A stretch of DNA of 64,000 bases from Massilia violaceinigra (lineage in GTDB: Bacteria > Pseudomonadota > Gammaproteobacteria > Burkholderiales > Burkholderiaceae_D), in assembly GCF_002752675.1 (NCBI RefSeq), contig NZ_CP024608.1:6758001-6822000 (forward strand). Direction: 5' to 3'. The translations under genes and the position numbers were made by a program. Each line of letters starts with the position of its first letter. The stretch's first letter is position 1. The notes under the pieces were generated by a model. It made no database searches and was not told the origin of the DNA. It saw only the letters and a program-made list of their open reading frames with translations. Below, in pieces: positions 27,005 through 35,602 of the stretch.

Positions 27005-27565
27005 ATGTCTACCCACGGTAAGCCAAAAAGCGGCGCGGCGATCGACGCGCTCGAATTGCTGAAAGCCGACCATGAAAAGGTCAAAAGCCTTTTCCGCGAG
27101 TTTGAAAGTTTGTGTGACAACGCCGAAGACGATGACGAACGCAAGTTCGAACTGGTCGACGACATTTGCTACGAACTGACGGTGCACTCGATGATCGAGG
27201 AAGAGATTTTCTATCCGGTACTGCGCTCGCTGATCGATGACGACCAGTTGCTGGACGAGGCCGAGGTCGAGCACGCCGGCGCGCGCGACCTGATCAGCCA
27301 GCTGGAAGTGATGTATCCGGGCGATGACCATTTCGACGCCATGGTGACGGTGCTGGGCGAGGAAATGGCGCACCACATCGACAAGGAAGAAAGCGATCTG
27401 TTCGTCGCCGCGCGCCGCTCGGGCATCGACCTCGACAACCTGGGCGAGCGGCTGTCGGCCCGCAAGGATGAACTGGACGACGACCTGTCATCGCCGCCAT
27501 CGCCGGTCGATGCGATGGAGCCGCACAACGGCGCGCGCCGCACCCCACGTCCACCTAACGAGTGA
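27005..27565 (+). CDS. Hemerythrin-domain protein
   Basis: 186 residues. The di-iron ligands of the HHE fold are visible in order: His in ADHEKVKSLF, His and Glu in HSMIEEEIFYP, His in EVEHAGARDL, and His and Glu in HHIDKEESDLF. Such bacterial hemerythrins bind O2 or NO or protect iron. The C-terminal 40 residues are charged and unstructured. It follows the phasin by 33 bases and precedes the KGG gene, so a stress-linked cluster is likely. Which ligand it senses cannot be told from sequence. Confidence 0.9.
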   Translation: MSTHGKPKSGAAIDALELLKADHEKVKSLFREFESLCDNAEDDDERKFELVDDICYELTVHSMIEEEIFYPVLRSLIDDDQLLDEAEVEHAGARDLISQLEVMYPGDDHFDAMVTVLGEEMAHHIDKEESDLFVAARRSGIDLDNLGERLSARKDELDDDLSSPPSPVDAMEPHNGARRTPRPPNE

Positions 27566-27674
27566 CGGGTGACGGAACTATTGAAGTGAGCACGTCTCTA
27601 ACCCACAAGCCCGATAACGCGTCAGTAACGCACGAGAGCGGGGTTCCGATACCGAAGCAAACAAGGAGAACGAC

Positions 27675-28085
27675 ATGGCGACAAGTAAAGAAAGTGGAGG
27701 CAACAAGAGCAGCACATCCAGCGGCAACGCGCAAAAAAGCGGCAGTGGCAGCAGTCAGGGTCCCGCCAAGCGCGGCTTCGCAGCCATGGATCAGCATCAG
27801 CAGCGCGAAATTGCCAGCAAGGGGGGCCAGGCTGCCCACCAGAAAGGAACGGCGCACGAATTCGATTCCGAAGAAGCGCGCCGGGCCGGGCAAAAAGGTG
27901 GCGAGGCGGTCAGCCGCAACCGCGAGCACATGGCTGACATCGGGCGCAAGGGCGGCGAGAGCCGGCAATCGGCGGCCCGCAACGCGGCGGCGGCGGCCGC
28001 CGCTGCCGGCGGAGACGGCCCCGGCGCTGCCGCCAAGGGATCGCGCCAGGGGGGCAAGGAAAAGGACAGGGACAAGACGGAGTGA
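27675..28085 (+). CDS. KGG-domain stress-induced protein
   Basis: 136 residues, low complexity and charged. Two KGG repeats are clear: EIASKGGQAAHQKGTAHEF and AGQKGGEAVSRNREHMADIGRKGGESR. The N-terminal 35 residues are rich in Ser and Gly and the C-terminus in Ala and Gly. The family includes E. coli YciG and B. subtilis GsiB-type stress proteins, without known biochemical role. The start follows AAGGAGAACGAC, an excellent ribosome site. GC content is very high. Confidence 0.88.
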   Translation: MATSKESGGNKSSTSSGNAQKSGSGSSQGPAKRGFAAMDQHQQREIASKGGQAAHQKGTAHEFDSEEARRAGQKGGEAVSRNREHMADIGRKGGESRQSAARNAAAAAAAAGGDGPGAAAKGSRQGGKEKDRDKTE

Positions 28086-28591
28086 CGGGCCAGGCAGCCG
28101 GCGCCAGCGGGCGGTCTGGCTCCGTATCGACTATTGGTGATCGGGGGTGGGATTGCCCGTGCACTCATTTCCATCTTTGAGAATGCATCATGCCCCCATT
28201 TGCGCGGATGACACCGCGTCGGGCGGCGCAATGCGGGCGCACGCCGCACCGGGCGTCGCCATAGCCCGCCGTCAGTGCCATGTGCGTGCGTTCGCATGCA
28301 TATGCAGACCGGCGCGGACGCATCAGCTTCACGCGCGTGGCCGCTGCGCTTTCAGGCCGCAGCGGGGCATCCTGCATCGCCGCTCGTATCTCCATACATA
28401 TATGCATCCTGGCGCGCCGGAAGCGACGGCGCACCGCGACCGCATGCATATGCAAGGACGCCAATGCCAGCATGGCGCGCTTTCACGAACAGCATTTCCC
28501 ATTCCTCCTCAAGCACTACAAATTGATCTATTATGCAACTCCGGAAGCCGCAGCTGGCGGCATCCCCAATCCAACAAGAAAGACGTTTGCC
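28086..28591. repeat. Intergenic region with repeated GCATGCATATGCA
   Basis: About 500 bases without a supported gene. The 13-mer GCATGCATATGCA occurs twice (28294-28306 and 28442-28454) and the related ACATATATGCATC lies between (about 28396). Each copy is itself nearly palindromic around GCATGC/ATGCAT. They could be binding sites, or chance. The rest has no protein-like frame. Confidence 0.45.
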
Positions 28592-29605
28592 ATGCCACGT
28601 TTCGCCTTGCGTATGTCCATGTTCGCCATCGCCGCAGCTTGCAGCGCTTCCAGCTTTGCCCAGGCGCCCGCCGCGCCCGATACCCAGCTCGCTTTTTCCC
28701 ATGCCAACCAGATGGTCGACATTGGCGGGCGGCGCCTGAACCTGTATTGCAGCGGTTCCGGAGCGAACACGGTCATCTTCGATTCGCCGTCGGGCATGGG
28801 GGGCTGGGTCTGGCACGCGGTGCAGCCGGAAGTCGCAAAGCAAACGCGCGCCTGCGTCTTCGACCGTGCCGGCATGGGCTTCAGCGATCCGGCTGAACGC
28901 CCGAACACCTCGCAAAACGTGGTCGAGGACTTGCATGCCGCGCTGGGCAAGGCCGGCATCGCCCCACCTTACGTCCTGGTCGGCAATTCCTTTGGCGGCG
29001 GCAACATCCAGCTGTTCGCCTACCGCTATCCCAACGAGGTCAAGGGCCTGGTGCTGGTGGAAGCCCAGCATGAAGATGAAATAGACCGCATGAATGTCGT
29101 CTCCAAGGGCAAGCTCAAGGAAATGAGTGCAATGCTGACGGAGTACGGAAAAACCTGCGAGGCGCAGTCCACAAAAGGCTTTGTTCCCGGCAGCGAGCTG
29201 TTCGCCAACTGCACTGGCGGCTTCCAGCCGGAATTCGGCCGCGCCCTGAACGCCGCCTACCTCGCCTCGCTTACCTCACCAGCCTACTGGCGTGCGCGCA
29301 ATGCCGAGGAAGACGCCTTCGAGACCAGCAACGCCCAGCTGCGCGCCGCGCGCCGCCCGTTCGGCGACCTGCCGCTGATGGTGCTCACGCGCAGCGTGTC
29401 GCCGTATGCCATTCCCGGCAAACCGCAAAGCGAGCTGAACAAGGCGACCGAGAAAGAAAACCTTGCCATCCATCAGGAGATGGCAGCCCTGTCCACGCGC
29501 AGCACGCACCGGGTGGTGCCGGGCGCCGGCCACCTCATCCAGGCCGACAAACCGCAGGCGGTCGTCAAGGCGGTGACCGACCTGCTGGCGCAAATCAAGC
29601 CATAA
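28592..29605 (+). CDS. Secreted alpha/beta hydrolase
   Basis: 337 residues with a signal peptide (SMFAIAAACSASSFAQ). The nucleophile motif is GNSFGG, an unusual Asn in place of the common His or Trp, and the acid and base lie in VLTRSVSP and PGAGHLIQADKP. The domain is typical of secreted proline iminopeptidase-like or haloalkane-dehalogenase-like hydrolases, but the substrate is unknown. A pair of cysteines (C...C in GKTCEAQ and FANCTGG) may form a disulfide. The start follows AAGAAAGACG. An inverted repeat lies just downstream of the stop. Confidence 0.85.
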   Translation: MPRFALRMSMFAIAAACSASSFAQAPAAPDTQLAFSHANQMVDIGGRRLNLYCSGSGANTVIFDSPSGMGGWVWHAVQPEVAKQTRACVFDRAGMGFSDPAERPNTSQNVVEDLHAALGKAGIAPPYVLVGNSFGGGNIQLFAYRYPNEVKGLVLVEAQHEDEIDRMNVVSKGKLKEMSAMLTEYGKTCEAQSTKGFVPGSELFANCTGGFQPEFGRALNAAYLASLTSPAYWRARNAEEDAFETSNAQLRAARRPFGDLPLMVLTRSVSPYAIPGKPQSELNKATEKENLAIHQEMAALSTRSTHRVVPGAGHLIQADKPQAVVKAVTDLLAQIKP

Positions 29606-29616
29606 TGCGGCATCAG

Positions 29617-29638
29617 GCAGGCGGACCGATCCGCCTGC
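29617..29638. repeat. Hairpin-forming inverted repeat between genes
   Basis: GCAGGCGGA and TCCGCCTGC form a perfect 9-bp stem with the loop CCGA, 12 bases after the hydrolase stop. There is no T-run, so it is a possible terminator only; it may instead be an mRNA-stabilising hairpin. Confidence 0.55.
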
Positions 29639-29654
29639 GAAACAAGGAATGAGC

Positions 29655-30443
29655 ATGATCCCAGTTGAAGTAAGGGCCGAGATAATGCGCCGGCTGGCGC
29701 GTACCGAGCAGGAAGAAGGCGTGCGCATTCTGCTCGCGATCGAATCGGGCAGCCGCGCCTGGGGCTTCGCCTCGCCCAACAGCGACTACGACGTGCGCTT
29801 TATTTACGCCCGCGAGGCGGACTGGTATCTGGCCGTGGATCTGGAAGAGCGGCGCGACGTGATCGAATACCCGATCGTCGACGATATCGACCTCAATGGC
29901 TGGGACCTGCGCAAGGCGCTGCGTCTGCTGTGGAAAACCAATCCGGCGATGGTGGAGTGGATTCAGTCGCCGATTTCGTATATCGAGACCGGCGGCTTCG
30001 GCGCCGGCGCGCGCGATCTGCTGCCCACCCTGTATTCGGCCGAGCGCGGGATTTATCACTATCGCAGCATGGCGAAGACGAACTACGCCAATCATCTGAG
30101 CGGCGACCAGGTTCCACTCAAAAAGTACTTTTATGTGCTGCGCGCGCTACTGTCGGTGCACTGGATAGAGCGCTACGGCACGGCCGCGCCGATCGAATTC
30201 CACAAACTGCTGCACTTGCTCGATCACCGTCGGGATTTGCTGGCCGAGATCGACGCGCTGCTGGAAAAGAAACGCGCCGCACCTGAACTGGGGCTGTCCG
30301 AGCCGATTGCCAGTCTCAATGACTTCATCGAGCAGGAACTGGCACGCCTGGAGTCGGTCCAGCCGCTGCCGGCGCCACGCGTCCAGCCCCTGCCCGGCTT
30401 GAACGCCCTGTTCCACGCCGTTCTGCGCGAGCAGCAGGGATAA
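29655..30443 (+). CDS. Nucleotidyltransferase-superfamily protein (RlaP type, PF10127-like)
   Basis: 262 residues. The active-site signature of pol-beta-type nucleotidyltransferases is intact: GSRAWGFASPNSDYDVRF, with two Asp residues of the metal site, followed by the third acidic residue in PIVDDIDLNGWDL. The C-terminal part is helical (MAKTNYANHLSG, KKYFYVLRALLSVHWIE). The family includes RlaP proteins of unknown substrate. AAGGA abuts an ATG at 29649, so the ATG at 29655 is chosen. No partner such as a phage tail or tRNA gene is nearby. Confidence 0.85.
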   Translation: MIPVEVRAEIMRRLARTEQEEGVRILLAIESGSRAWGFASPNSDYDVRFIYAREADWYLAVDLEERRDVIEYPIVDDIDLNGWDLRKALRLLWKTNPAMVEWIQSPISYIETGGFGAGARDLLPTLYSAERGIYHYRSMAKTNYANHLSGDQVPLKKYFYVLRALLSVHWIERYGTAAPIEFHKLLHLLDHRRDLLAEIDALLEKKRAAPELGLSEPIASLNDFIEQELARLESVQPLPAPRVQPLPGLNALFHAVLREQQG

Positions 30444-30672
30444 ATCTCCTCGCGCGACACCCTCGCGCGTTCGCCTTCCTGCCGGATGCCAGCTCCGACA
30501 TCCAGACGCGTTCTCATAAGCTAATACCTCCACAGCGCACGCCCGGCAACCCGGGCCGGCCGGCGCTTGCCTGTTCGTCATGCATGAATGCCGGTGCCGG
30601 CACCTGGCGCGCGGCAACTAAGCTGCTGGCGGCGTTTTATGAGCATGGCCTGCACGTAATTCGTAAACCTTC

Positions 30673-30695
30673 TATAATTTCAGTAATTCCTGAAA
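30673..30695 (+). promoter_or_regulatory. Promoter -10 and overlapping palindrome upstream of gbsR-cyd
   Basis: TATAAT (30673-30678) overlaps the perfect palindrome TTTCAG-TAATTC-CTGAAA (30678-30695), 27 bases before the GbsR-family start. No good -35 sits 17 bases upstream. This position is typical for an operator of the encoded regulator, which would repress the cyd operon. Inferred from sequence. Confidence 0.6.
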
Positions 30696-30722
30696 ATTCA
30701 ATACTTCCAAAGACCTATAGAC

Positions 30723-31340
30723 ATGACAAATCTCAGCCCACTTGCCCAGAAATTCATCCTCCACTTCGGCGAAATGGGCAGCCGCTGGGGCATCAACCGG
30801 ACCGTGGGCCAGATTTACGCCCTGCTGTATGTGCTGGCCAAGCCGCTCAATGCCGACGAAATCGCCGAACATCTGCAGTTTTCGCGCTCGAACGTGTCGA
30901 TGGGACTGAAGGAACTGCAGTCCTGGCGCCTCGTCAAGCTGCTGCACCAGGCGGGCGACCGCCGCGAGTACTTCGAGCCGCCCAAGGATATCTGGGACAT
31001 CTTCAAGGCCCTGCTCGAGGAGCGCCGCCGCCGCGAAGTCGAGCCGACCCTATCGATGCTGCGCGACGCCCTGCTCGAAACGCCCGCCACCGACGCCGAC
31101 CGCGTCGCCCAGGAGCGCATGCGCGAGATGTACAACCTGATCGAGCTGTCGAGTTCCTGGTTCGACGATGTGCAGCGCCTCTCGCCCGAAACCCTCACCT
31201 CGCTGATGAAGATGGGCTCCACGGTGAAGACCCTGCTCAACGTCGGCGACACCGTGCGCGGCACCTTCCGCAAAAAGCGCGCCCCCGAGCCGGCCGCCAC
31301 CAACGCAACAGCCGCCGACAGCGGCGACAAAGGCGAATAA
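30723..31340 (+). CDS. GbsR/MarR-family regulator linked to the cyd operon
   Basis: 205 residues. The winged helix is in LNADEIAEHLQFSRSNVSMGLKELQSWRLVKLLHQAGDRREYFEPP, the standard GbsR pattern. The N-terminus (MTNLSPLAQKFILHFGEMGSRWGINRTVGQIYALLYV) is likewise characteristic. It is the first gene of the cyd operon: cydP starts one base after its stop. It probably controls cytochrome bd expression through the palindrome upstream. The C-terminal 25 residues are charged and low-complexity. A redox, osmolyte or other effector is not visible from sequence. Confidence 0.88.
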   Translation: MTNLSPLAQKFILHFGEMGSRWGINRTVGQIYALLYVLAKPLNADEIAEHLQFSRSNVSMGLKELQSWRLVKLLHQAGDRREYFEPPKDIWDIFKALLEERRRREVEPTLSMLRDALLETPATDADRVAQERMREMYNLIELSSSWFDDVQRLSPETLTSLMKMGSTVKTLLNVGDTVRGTFRKKRAPEPAATNATAADSGDKGE

Positions 31341-31341
31341 G

Positions 31342-31548
31342 ATGCGCGCCCTTCTCCACCGCCTCCCGTTCGCACTGGCGATCACGCTGGTACTGGTTTT
31401 GAAGGTCGTCATCCTGTTCATGCTCCACAAAGCCTTCTTCTCCACGCCCCAAGTGAAAAAAATGCGCATGCCGACCGCGCAGGTGGAACAGCACCTGCTC
31501 GATACGCCGCGCTTGACACCACCTCCTCCCGTCAAGGCCACGAAATGA
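31342..31548 (+). CDS. cydP: Cytochrome bd oxidase-associated small membrane protein (CydP)
   Basis: 68 residues with one membrane helix near the N-terminus (ALAITLVLVLKVVILFMLHKAFF) and a short, Pro-rich C-terminus. The CydP family is found immediately upstream of cydA in betaproteobacteria. It follows the GbsR gene by one base and its stop overlaps the cydA ATG (ATGA), so it is co-translated with cydA. A role as an accessory subunit of the bd oxidase is inferred from its position. The sequence is too short to confirm by motif. Confidence 0.8.
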   Translation: MRALLHRLPFALAITLVLVLKVVILFMLHKAFFSTPQVKKMRMPTAQVEQHLLDTPRLTPPPPVKATK

Positions 31549-33107
31549 TTCCCATCGATGATGTTGTCAGCCTGTCGCGCCTGCAGTTTGCCGCGACCGC
31601 CATGTATCACTTCCTGTTTGTCCCGCTCACGCTCGGCCTGTCGTGGATCCTGGTGATCATGGAGTCGGTCTACGTGATGACCGGCCGCGAAATCTACCGC
31701 GACATGACCAAGTTCTGGGGCAAGCTGTTCGGCATTAACTTCGCCATGGGCGTCACCACCGGCATCACCCTCGAATTCCAGTTCGGGACCAACTGGGCTT
31801 ACTACTCGCACTACGTGGGCGACATCTTCGGCACCCCGCTGGCGATCGAAGGCATGATGGCCTTCTTCCTCGAATCGACCTTCGTGGGCCTGTTCTTCTT
31901 CGGCTGGTCGCGTTTGTCGAAAGTGCAGCACCTCGGCGTGACCTTCCTGGTTGCCCTCGGATCGAGCCTGTCGGCGCTGTGGATCCTGATCGCCAACGGC
32001 TGGATGAACAACCCGGTCGGCGCCGAGTTCAATTTCGAGACCATGCGCATGGAACTGGTCAGCATGACGGACGTGATCTTCAATCCGGTCGCCCAGGTCA
32101 AGTTCGTGCACACCGTCGCCGCCGGCTACGTGACCGCCTCGATGTTCGTGCTGGGCGTGTCCGCCTTTTACCTGCTCAAGGCACGCGACGTGCCGTTCGC
32201 ACTGCGCTCGTTCGCGATTGCGGCCGGCTTCGGGCTGGCCTCGACCCTGTCGGTGATCGTGCTGGGCGACGAATCGGGCTACACCGCCGGTGAAGTCAAC
32301 AAGGTCAAGCTGGCCGCCATCGAAGCCGAATGGGAAACCGAACCCGCCCCCGCCGGCATCACGCTCATCGGCCTGCCCAACGACGCCGAGGAACGCACCG
32401 ATTACGCGGTCAAGATTCCCTACGTCCTGGGCCTGATCGCCACCCGTTCCGTCGACAAGCAGGTGACCGGCATCAAGGACTTGAAAAAGCTGCACGAAAC
32501 GCGCATCCGCAACGGCATGCTGTCGTACGCCGCCCTCACGCGCCTCAAAAGCGGCGACAAGTCGCCCGAAGCGCGCGCCGAGTTCCTGCGCCTGAAGGAC
32601 GACCTGGGCTACGGCCTGCTGCTGAAAAAGTACACGCCGCGCGTGATCGACGCCACCGAGGCGCAGATCAAGATGGCCGTGAACGACACCGTTCCGAAGG
32701 TCGCGCCGCTGTTCTGGTCCTTCCGCATCATGGTGGGCTTGGGGCTGCTGTTCCTGTTCATCTTCAGCGCCTCGTTCTACTTCCTGATCCGCAAGCGCCT
32801 GGCGCAGCAGCGCTGGCTGCTGAAACTGGCCGTGATCTCGATTCCGCTGCCATGGGTGGCGGCGGAACTGGGCTGGGTGGTGGCCGAATACGGGCGCCAG
32901 CCATGGACCATCGCGGGCATCCTGCCGACCCACCTGTCGGCGTCGACCCTGCAGGTATCGAACCTGTATTTCAGCCTGGCCGGCTTCATCGGTTTCTACA
33001 CGCTGCTGCTGGTGATCGAAATGGGGCTGATGATCAAGTTCACGCGCCTGGGGCCAAGCGCCCTGCACACGGGTAAATATCATTGGGAAAAGCTGGAGGC
33101 CGCATGA
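31545..33107 (+). CDS. cydA: Cytochrome bd ubiquinol oxidase subunit I
   Basis: 520 residues, the long form with an extended Q-loop (length equals that of E. coli CydA). It oxidises quinol and reduces O2, and binds hemes b558, b595 and d. Seen are the N-terminal MYHFLFVPLTLGLSW with heme ligand His, QFGTNWAYYSHYVGDIFG, FFLESTFVGLFFFGW and the GWVVAEYGRQPW motif. Nine or so membrane segments are present. The ATG overlaps the cydP stop and the stop overlaps the cydB start (ATGA). The oxidase is of high O2 affinity and would support growth at low oxygen. Confidence 0.97.
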   Translation: MIPIDDVVSLSRLQFAATAMYHFLFVPLTLGLSWILVIMESVYVMTGREIYRDMTKFWGKLFGINFAMGVTTGITLEFQFGTNWAYYSHYVGDIFGTPLAIEGMMAFFLESTFVGLFFFGWSRLSKVQHLGVTFLVALGSSLSALWILIANGWMNNPVGAEFNFETMRMELVSMTDVIFNPVAQVKFVHTVAAGYVTASMFVLGVSAFYLLKARDVPFALRSFAIAAGFGLASTLSVIVLGDESGYTAGEVNKVKLAAIEAEWETEPAPAGITLIGLPNDAEERTDYAVKIPYVLGLIATRSVDKQVTGIKDLKKLHETRIRNGMLSYAALTRLKSGDKSPEARAEFLRLKDDLGYGLLLKKYTPRVIDATEAQIKMAVNDTVPKVAPLFWSFRIMVGLGLLFLFIFSASFYFLIRKRLAQQRWLLKLAVISIPLPWVAAELGWVVAEYGRQPWTIAGILPTHLSASTLQVSNLYFSLAGFIGFYTLLLVIEMGLMIKFTRLGPSALHTGKYHWEKLEAA

Positions 33108-34246
33108 TCTTCGACTACGACACGCTCAAAGTCATCTGGTGGGGCTTCGTCGGCATCCTGCTGATCGGCTTCGCGCTGACCAACGGCTTCGACTTCGGGG
33201 TCGGCATGTGGCTGCCCTTCCTCGGCAAGGACGATATGGAGCGGCGCGTCATCATCAACGTGATCGGCCCAACCTGGGAAGGCAACCAGACCTGGTTCAT
33301 CGCCGCCGGCGGCGTCATGTTCGCAGCCTGGCCGCTGGTGTACGCGGCCGCCTTCTCGGGATTCTATGTGGCGCTGATGCTGCTGCTCTTTGCGCTGTTT
33401 TTCCGGCCGGTCGGCTTCGACTACCGCAGCAAACTGGCCGACACGCGCTGGCGCAATGCCTGGGACTGGGGCCTGTTCACCGGTGGCTTCGTGCCGCCGC
33501 TGATCTTCGGCATCGCCTTCGGCAACCTGCTGCAGGGTGTGCCCTTCCACTACGACGACACCATGCGCATGGAGTACACCGGCAGCTTCTTCGGCCTGTT
33601 CAATCCTTTCGGCCTGCTGGCCGGGGTGCTGGGGGTGTCGATGCTGGCCATGCACGGCGCCACCTACCTGTATCAAAAGACCGATGACGTCATCGCCGAG
33701 CGCGCGCGCAAGGCCGCCATGGCCGCCGGCGCGGTCACCATCGCCGCGTTCGCGCTGGGCGGCGTGTGGGTCGCAACAGGCCTGGACGGCTTTCGCATCG
33801 TCTCGATGCCGCCGGTCGACAGCGCCTTCATGCCGACCGCCAAAGTGGTCGAACGCGGCGTCGGCGCGTGGATGGACAACTACACGCGCTGGCCGCTCAC
33901 GATCGCCTTCCCGGTACTGGGCCTGCTCGGCGCGGCGCTGGCGCTGGCCTTGTGCGCGGCGCGCCGCAGCCTGCTGGCGTTCCTGGCCAGCGGCGTGTCG
34001 GTCGCGTCGATCCTGCTGACCGCTGGCGCGGCCATGTTCCCCTTCATCATGCCGTCGTCGCTCTCGCCCGGCAGCGGCCTGACCGCGTGGGATGCGGTGG
34101 CCAGCCACAAGAGCCTGGGCGTGATGTTCTGGGTGATTGTGGTGATGCTGCCGATCGTGGTGGTCTACACCAGCTGGGTGTACTCGATCATGCGCGGCAA
34201 GGTCACCGCGGCGCACATCCGCGAAAACGAACACGAATCTTATTAG
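33104..34246 (+). CDS. cydB: Cytochrome bd ubiquinol oxidase subunit II
   Basis: 380 residues, with eight or more membrane segments. The CydB pattern is clear: MIFDYDTLKVIWWGFVG, GFDFGVGMWLPFLG, RRVIINVIGPTWEGNQTWF and PGSGLTAWDA. The frame continues seven codons upstream; the chosen ATG overlaps the cydA stop (ATGA). It pairs with CydA in the inner membrane. The stop is followed by GGAGCAGACC and the small cydX gene. Confidence 0.97.
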   Translation: MIFDYDTLKVIWWGFVGILLIGFALTNGFDFGVGMWLPFLGKDDMERRVIINVIGPTWEGNQTWFIAAGGVMFAAWPLVYAAAFSGFYVALMLLLFALFFRPVGFDYRSKLADTRWRNAWDWGLFTGGFVPPLIFGIAFGNLLQGVPFHYDDTMRMEYTGSFFGLFNPFGLLAGVLGVSMLAMHGATYLYQKTDDVIAERARKAAMAAGAVTIAAFALGGVWVATGLDGFRIVSMPPVDSAFMPTAKVVERGVGAWMDNYTRWPLTIAFPVLGLLGAALALALCAARRSLLAFLASGVSVASILLTAGAAMFPFIMPSSLSPGSGLTAWDAVASHKSLGVMFWVIVVMLPIVVVYTSWVYSIMRGKVTAAHIRENEHESY

Positions 34247-34255
34247 GAGCAGACC

Positions 34256-34414
34256 ATGTGGTATTTTGCCTGGATATTAGGGATCGGCCTTGCCCTGTCG
34301 GCCGCCATCATCAACGTCATGTGGCTGGAAGCGAACTACGCGTTCGGCCTGCGCGACGAAGACGCCACCCGCGCCAGCTTTGAACAGGCCAGCAAGGATA
34401 ATCTGCTGCTGTGA
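34256..34414 (+). CDS. cydX: Cytochrome bd oxidase small subunit CydX
   Basis: 52 residues: MWYFAWILGIGLALSAAI, one transmembrane helix, then NVMWLEANYA and a charged tail. This matches the CydX/CbdX (YbgT) family, the third subunit that stabilises heme d in the oxidase. It follows cydB by nine bases with GGAG at 34246-34249 as ribosome site. It is too short for most automated gene calls. Completes the operon gbsR-cydP-cydA-cydB-cydX. Confidence 0.92.
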   Translation: MWYFAWILGIGLALSAAIINVMWLEANYAFGLRDEDATRASFEQASKDNLLL

Positions 34415-34445
34415 GAGGCCGCGGCGCCGCGCAAGAAGCCGTGAA

Positions 34446-35192
34446 TTAACTGGGAGTGAGCTTCACGTACTCGATATTGAGCGTGATGATTTCGCTGTAG
34501 CGCAAAACGAACGTATCCCCGTCGACCTGGTAAAAACGTTCGCCGTCGCTGCCGTCGGCATGCGCGCCGTCCTTATCCCTCGAGATGGGCCGGCGCGAAA
34601 CATTTTGAAGCACAAGGCGATCGAGCTGCCCCTCGGCATTGACATAGAATTCGTTCAACATGCCCACATACAGCACCGCTTCTTTTGCCACCTCGACAAT
34701 CGCGGAAACGATGATGAAGTCCGGCGCTTCATGCTCCGAGAAATCCGCGCCCGTCAGCAGGTAATACCATGGCGCTTCATGAAACCGGAACAAGGTCCCC
34801 CAGGGTGCACTTGAACGGTCGAGCCGATAGCGCGAAATGGCAAAGCGTATCAATGTCGGCACCACGAACGATGCCACGAACAAGGTGACGAAGTAGCGGG
34901 CAAGCCACGGGAAATCGGCTGCTACTGCGGCCGTCGCCTCGGCCTGGCTCTGCGGCGCGGCTGACAGCAGTTTCATCAGCACAAGGGGATCGATCCGCAG
35001 GTTGAACCAGCTCTCGGCCGCCCACAACGCAAGATAATGTGCAAACACGGACCACAGCACGGCTTCGGCGACCACCTGTCCGAACGGTGAAAAGTCGAGG
35101 GAAGTCCGCTCGGCCCGTTTCAACCGGGTGCGGAAGATGAAACCGGGTAGAAGAAACAGGAAAATGATGACCGCCGGGAGCGCAATATTCAT
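34446..35192 (-). CDS. Membrane protein of unknown function (resembles DUF6338)
   Basis: 248 residues. Hydrophobic segments lie at the N-terminus (ALPAVIIFLFLLPGFIF), near residues 40-60 and near 95-115 (YFVTLFVASFVVPTLIRFAIS); the C-terminal half is soluble and ends in a beta-rich region. The layout resembles the DUF6338 family, but I am not certain of that. It faces the cyd operon tail to tail (31 bases between stops). There is a small gene 8 bases upstream in the same direction, whose stop precedes its ATG, so the two may be co-transcribed. Confidence 0.6.
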   Translation of the reverse strand: MNIALPAVIIFLFLLPGFIFRTRLKRAERTSLDFSPFGQVVAEAVLWSVFAHYLALWAAESWFNLRIDPLVLMKLLSAAPQSQAEATAAVAADFPWLARYFVTLFVASFVVPTLIRFAISRYRLDRSSAPWGTLFRFHEAPWYYLLTGADFSEHEAPDFIIVSAIVEVAKEAVLYVGMLNEFYVNAEGQLDRLVLQNVSRRPISRDKDGAHADGSDGERFYQVDGDTFVLRYSEIITLNIEYVKLTPS

Positions 35193-35200
35193 CCCGGATG

Positions 35201-35401
35201 TCAGGCGTCTTTGGCCTTGGGCACGAACACGGCTTTCACCGTGCCACCCGTCTTACTACGGCGAATCTCGACCTGGGCATCGGCGCCTTGCTCGGTGTTA
35301 CCCGCACCTGCTCGGCGGGTGACGAGGAAACGGCGCAGCTGCTCGCGCGCGATCGGGTCGGCAAGCAGCTCGGTGGCAAGGGGACTTTTCAGGGCTTTCA
35401 T
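35201..35401 (-). CDS. Small conserved-looking hypothetical protein
   Basis: 66 residues starting MKALKSPLATELLADPIARE and ending in a strongly basic KAVFVPKAKDA tail. Charged, no membrane segment or known domain. It lies just upstream of the DUF6338-like gene (eight bases) on the same strand. A much longer frame extends upstream on the same strand but lies antisense to the next gene and has no ribosome site. No function is proposed. Confidence 0.5.
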   Translation of the reverse strand: MKALKSPLATELLADPIAREQLRRFLVTRRAGAGNTEQGADAQVEIRRSKTGGTVKAVFVPKAKDA

Positions 35402-35602
35402 GGTTTGATGATGCCATAAGCGGGCCGCATACGCATCAATTTCGGTCGGGGCGCCCCCCTCCGACCGGCCCTCAGGCTTTCCCAAGGCCAAATTCACGGA
35501 TCGGCGGCAATGCCGATGGCGGACCGCTGTGCATACCGCCCGGATGGCGCGATAAAGACTATCCAGAGGCAACGCGACGAGCCGGTATGTTAAAGTGCTC
35601 TC

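Noticed and set aside
31050..33083. A 677-residue frame antisense to gbsR-cydP-cydA
   Set aside because: Shadow of the CydA gene; low-complexity composition and no start site.
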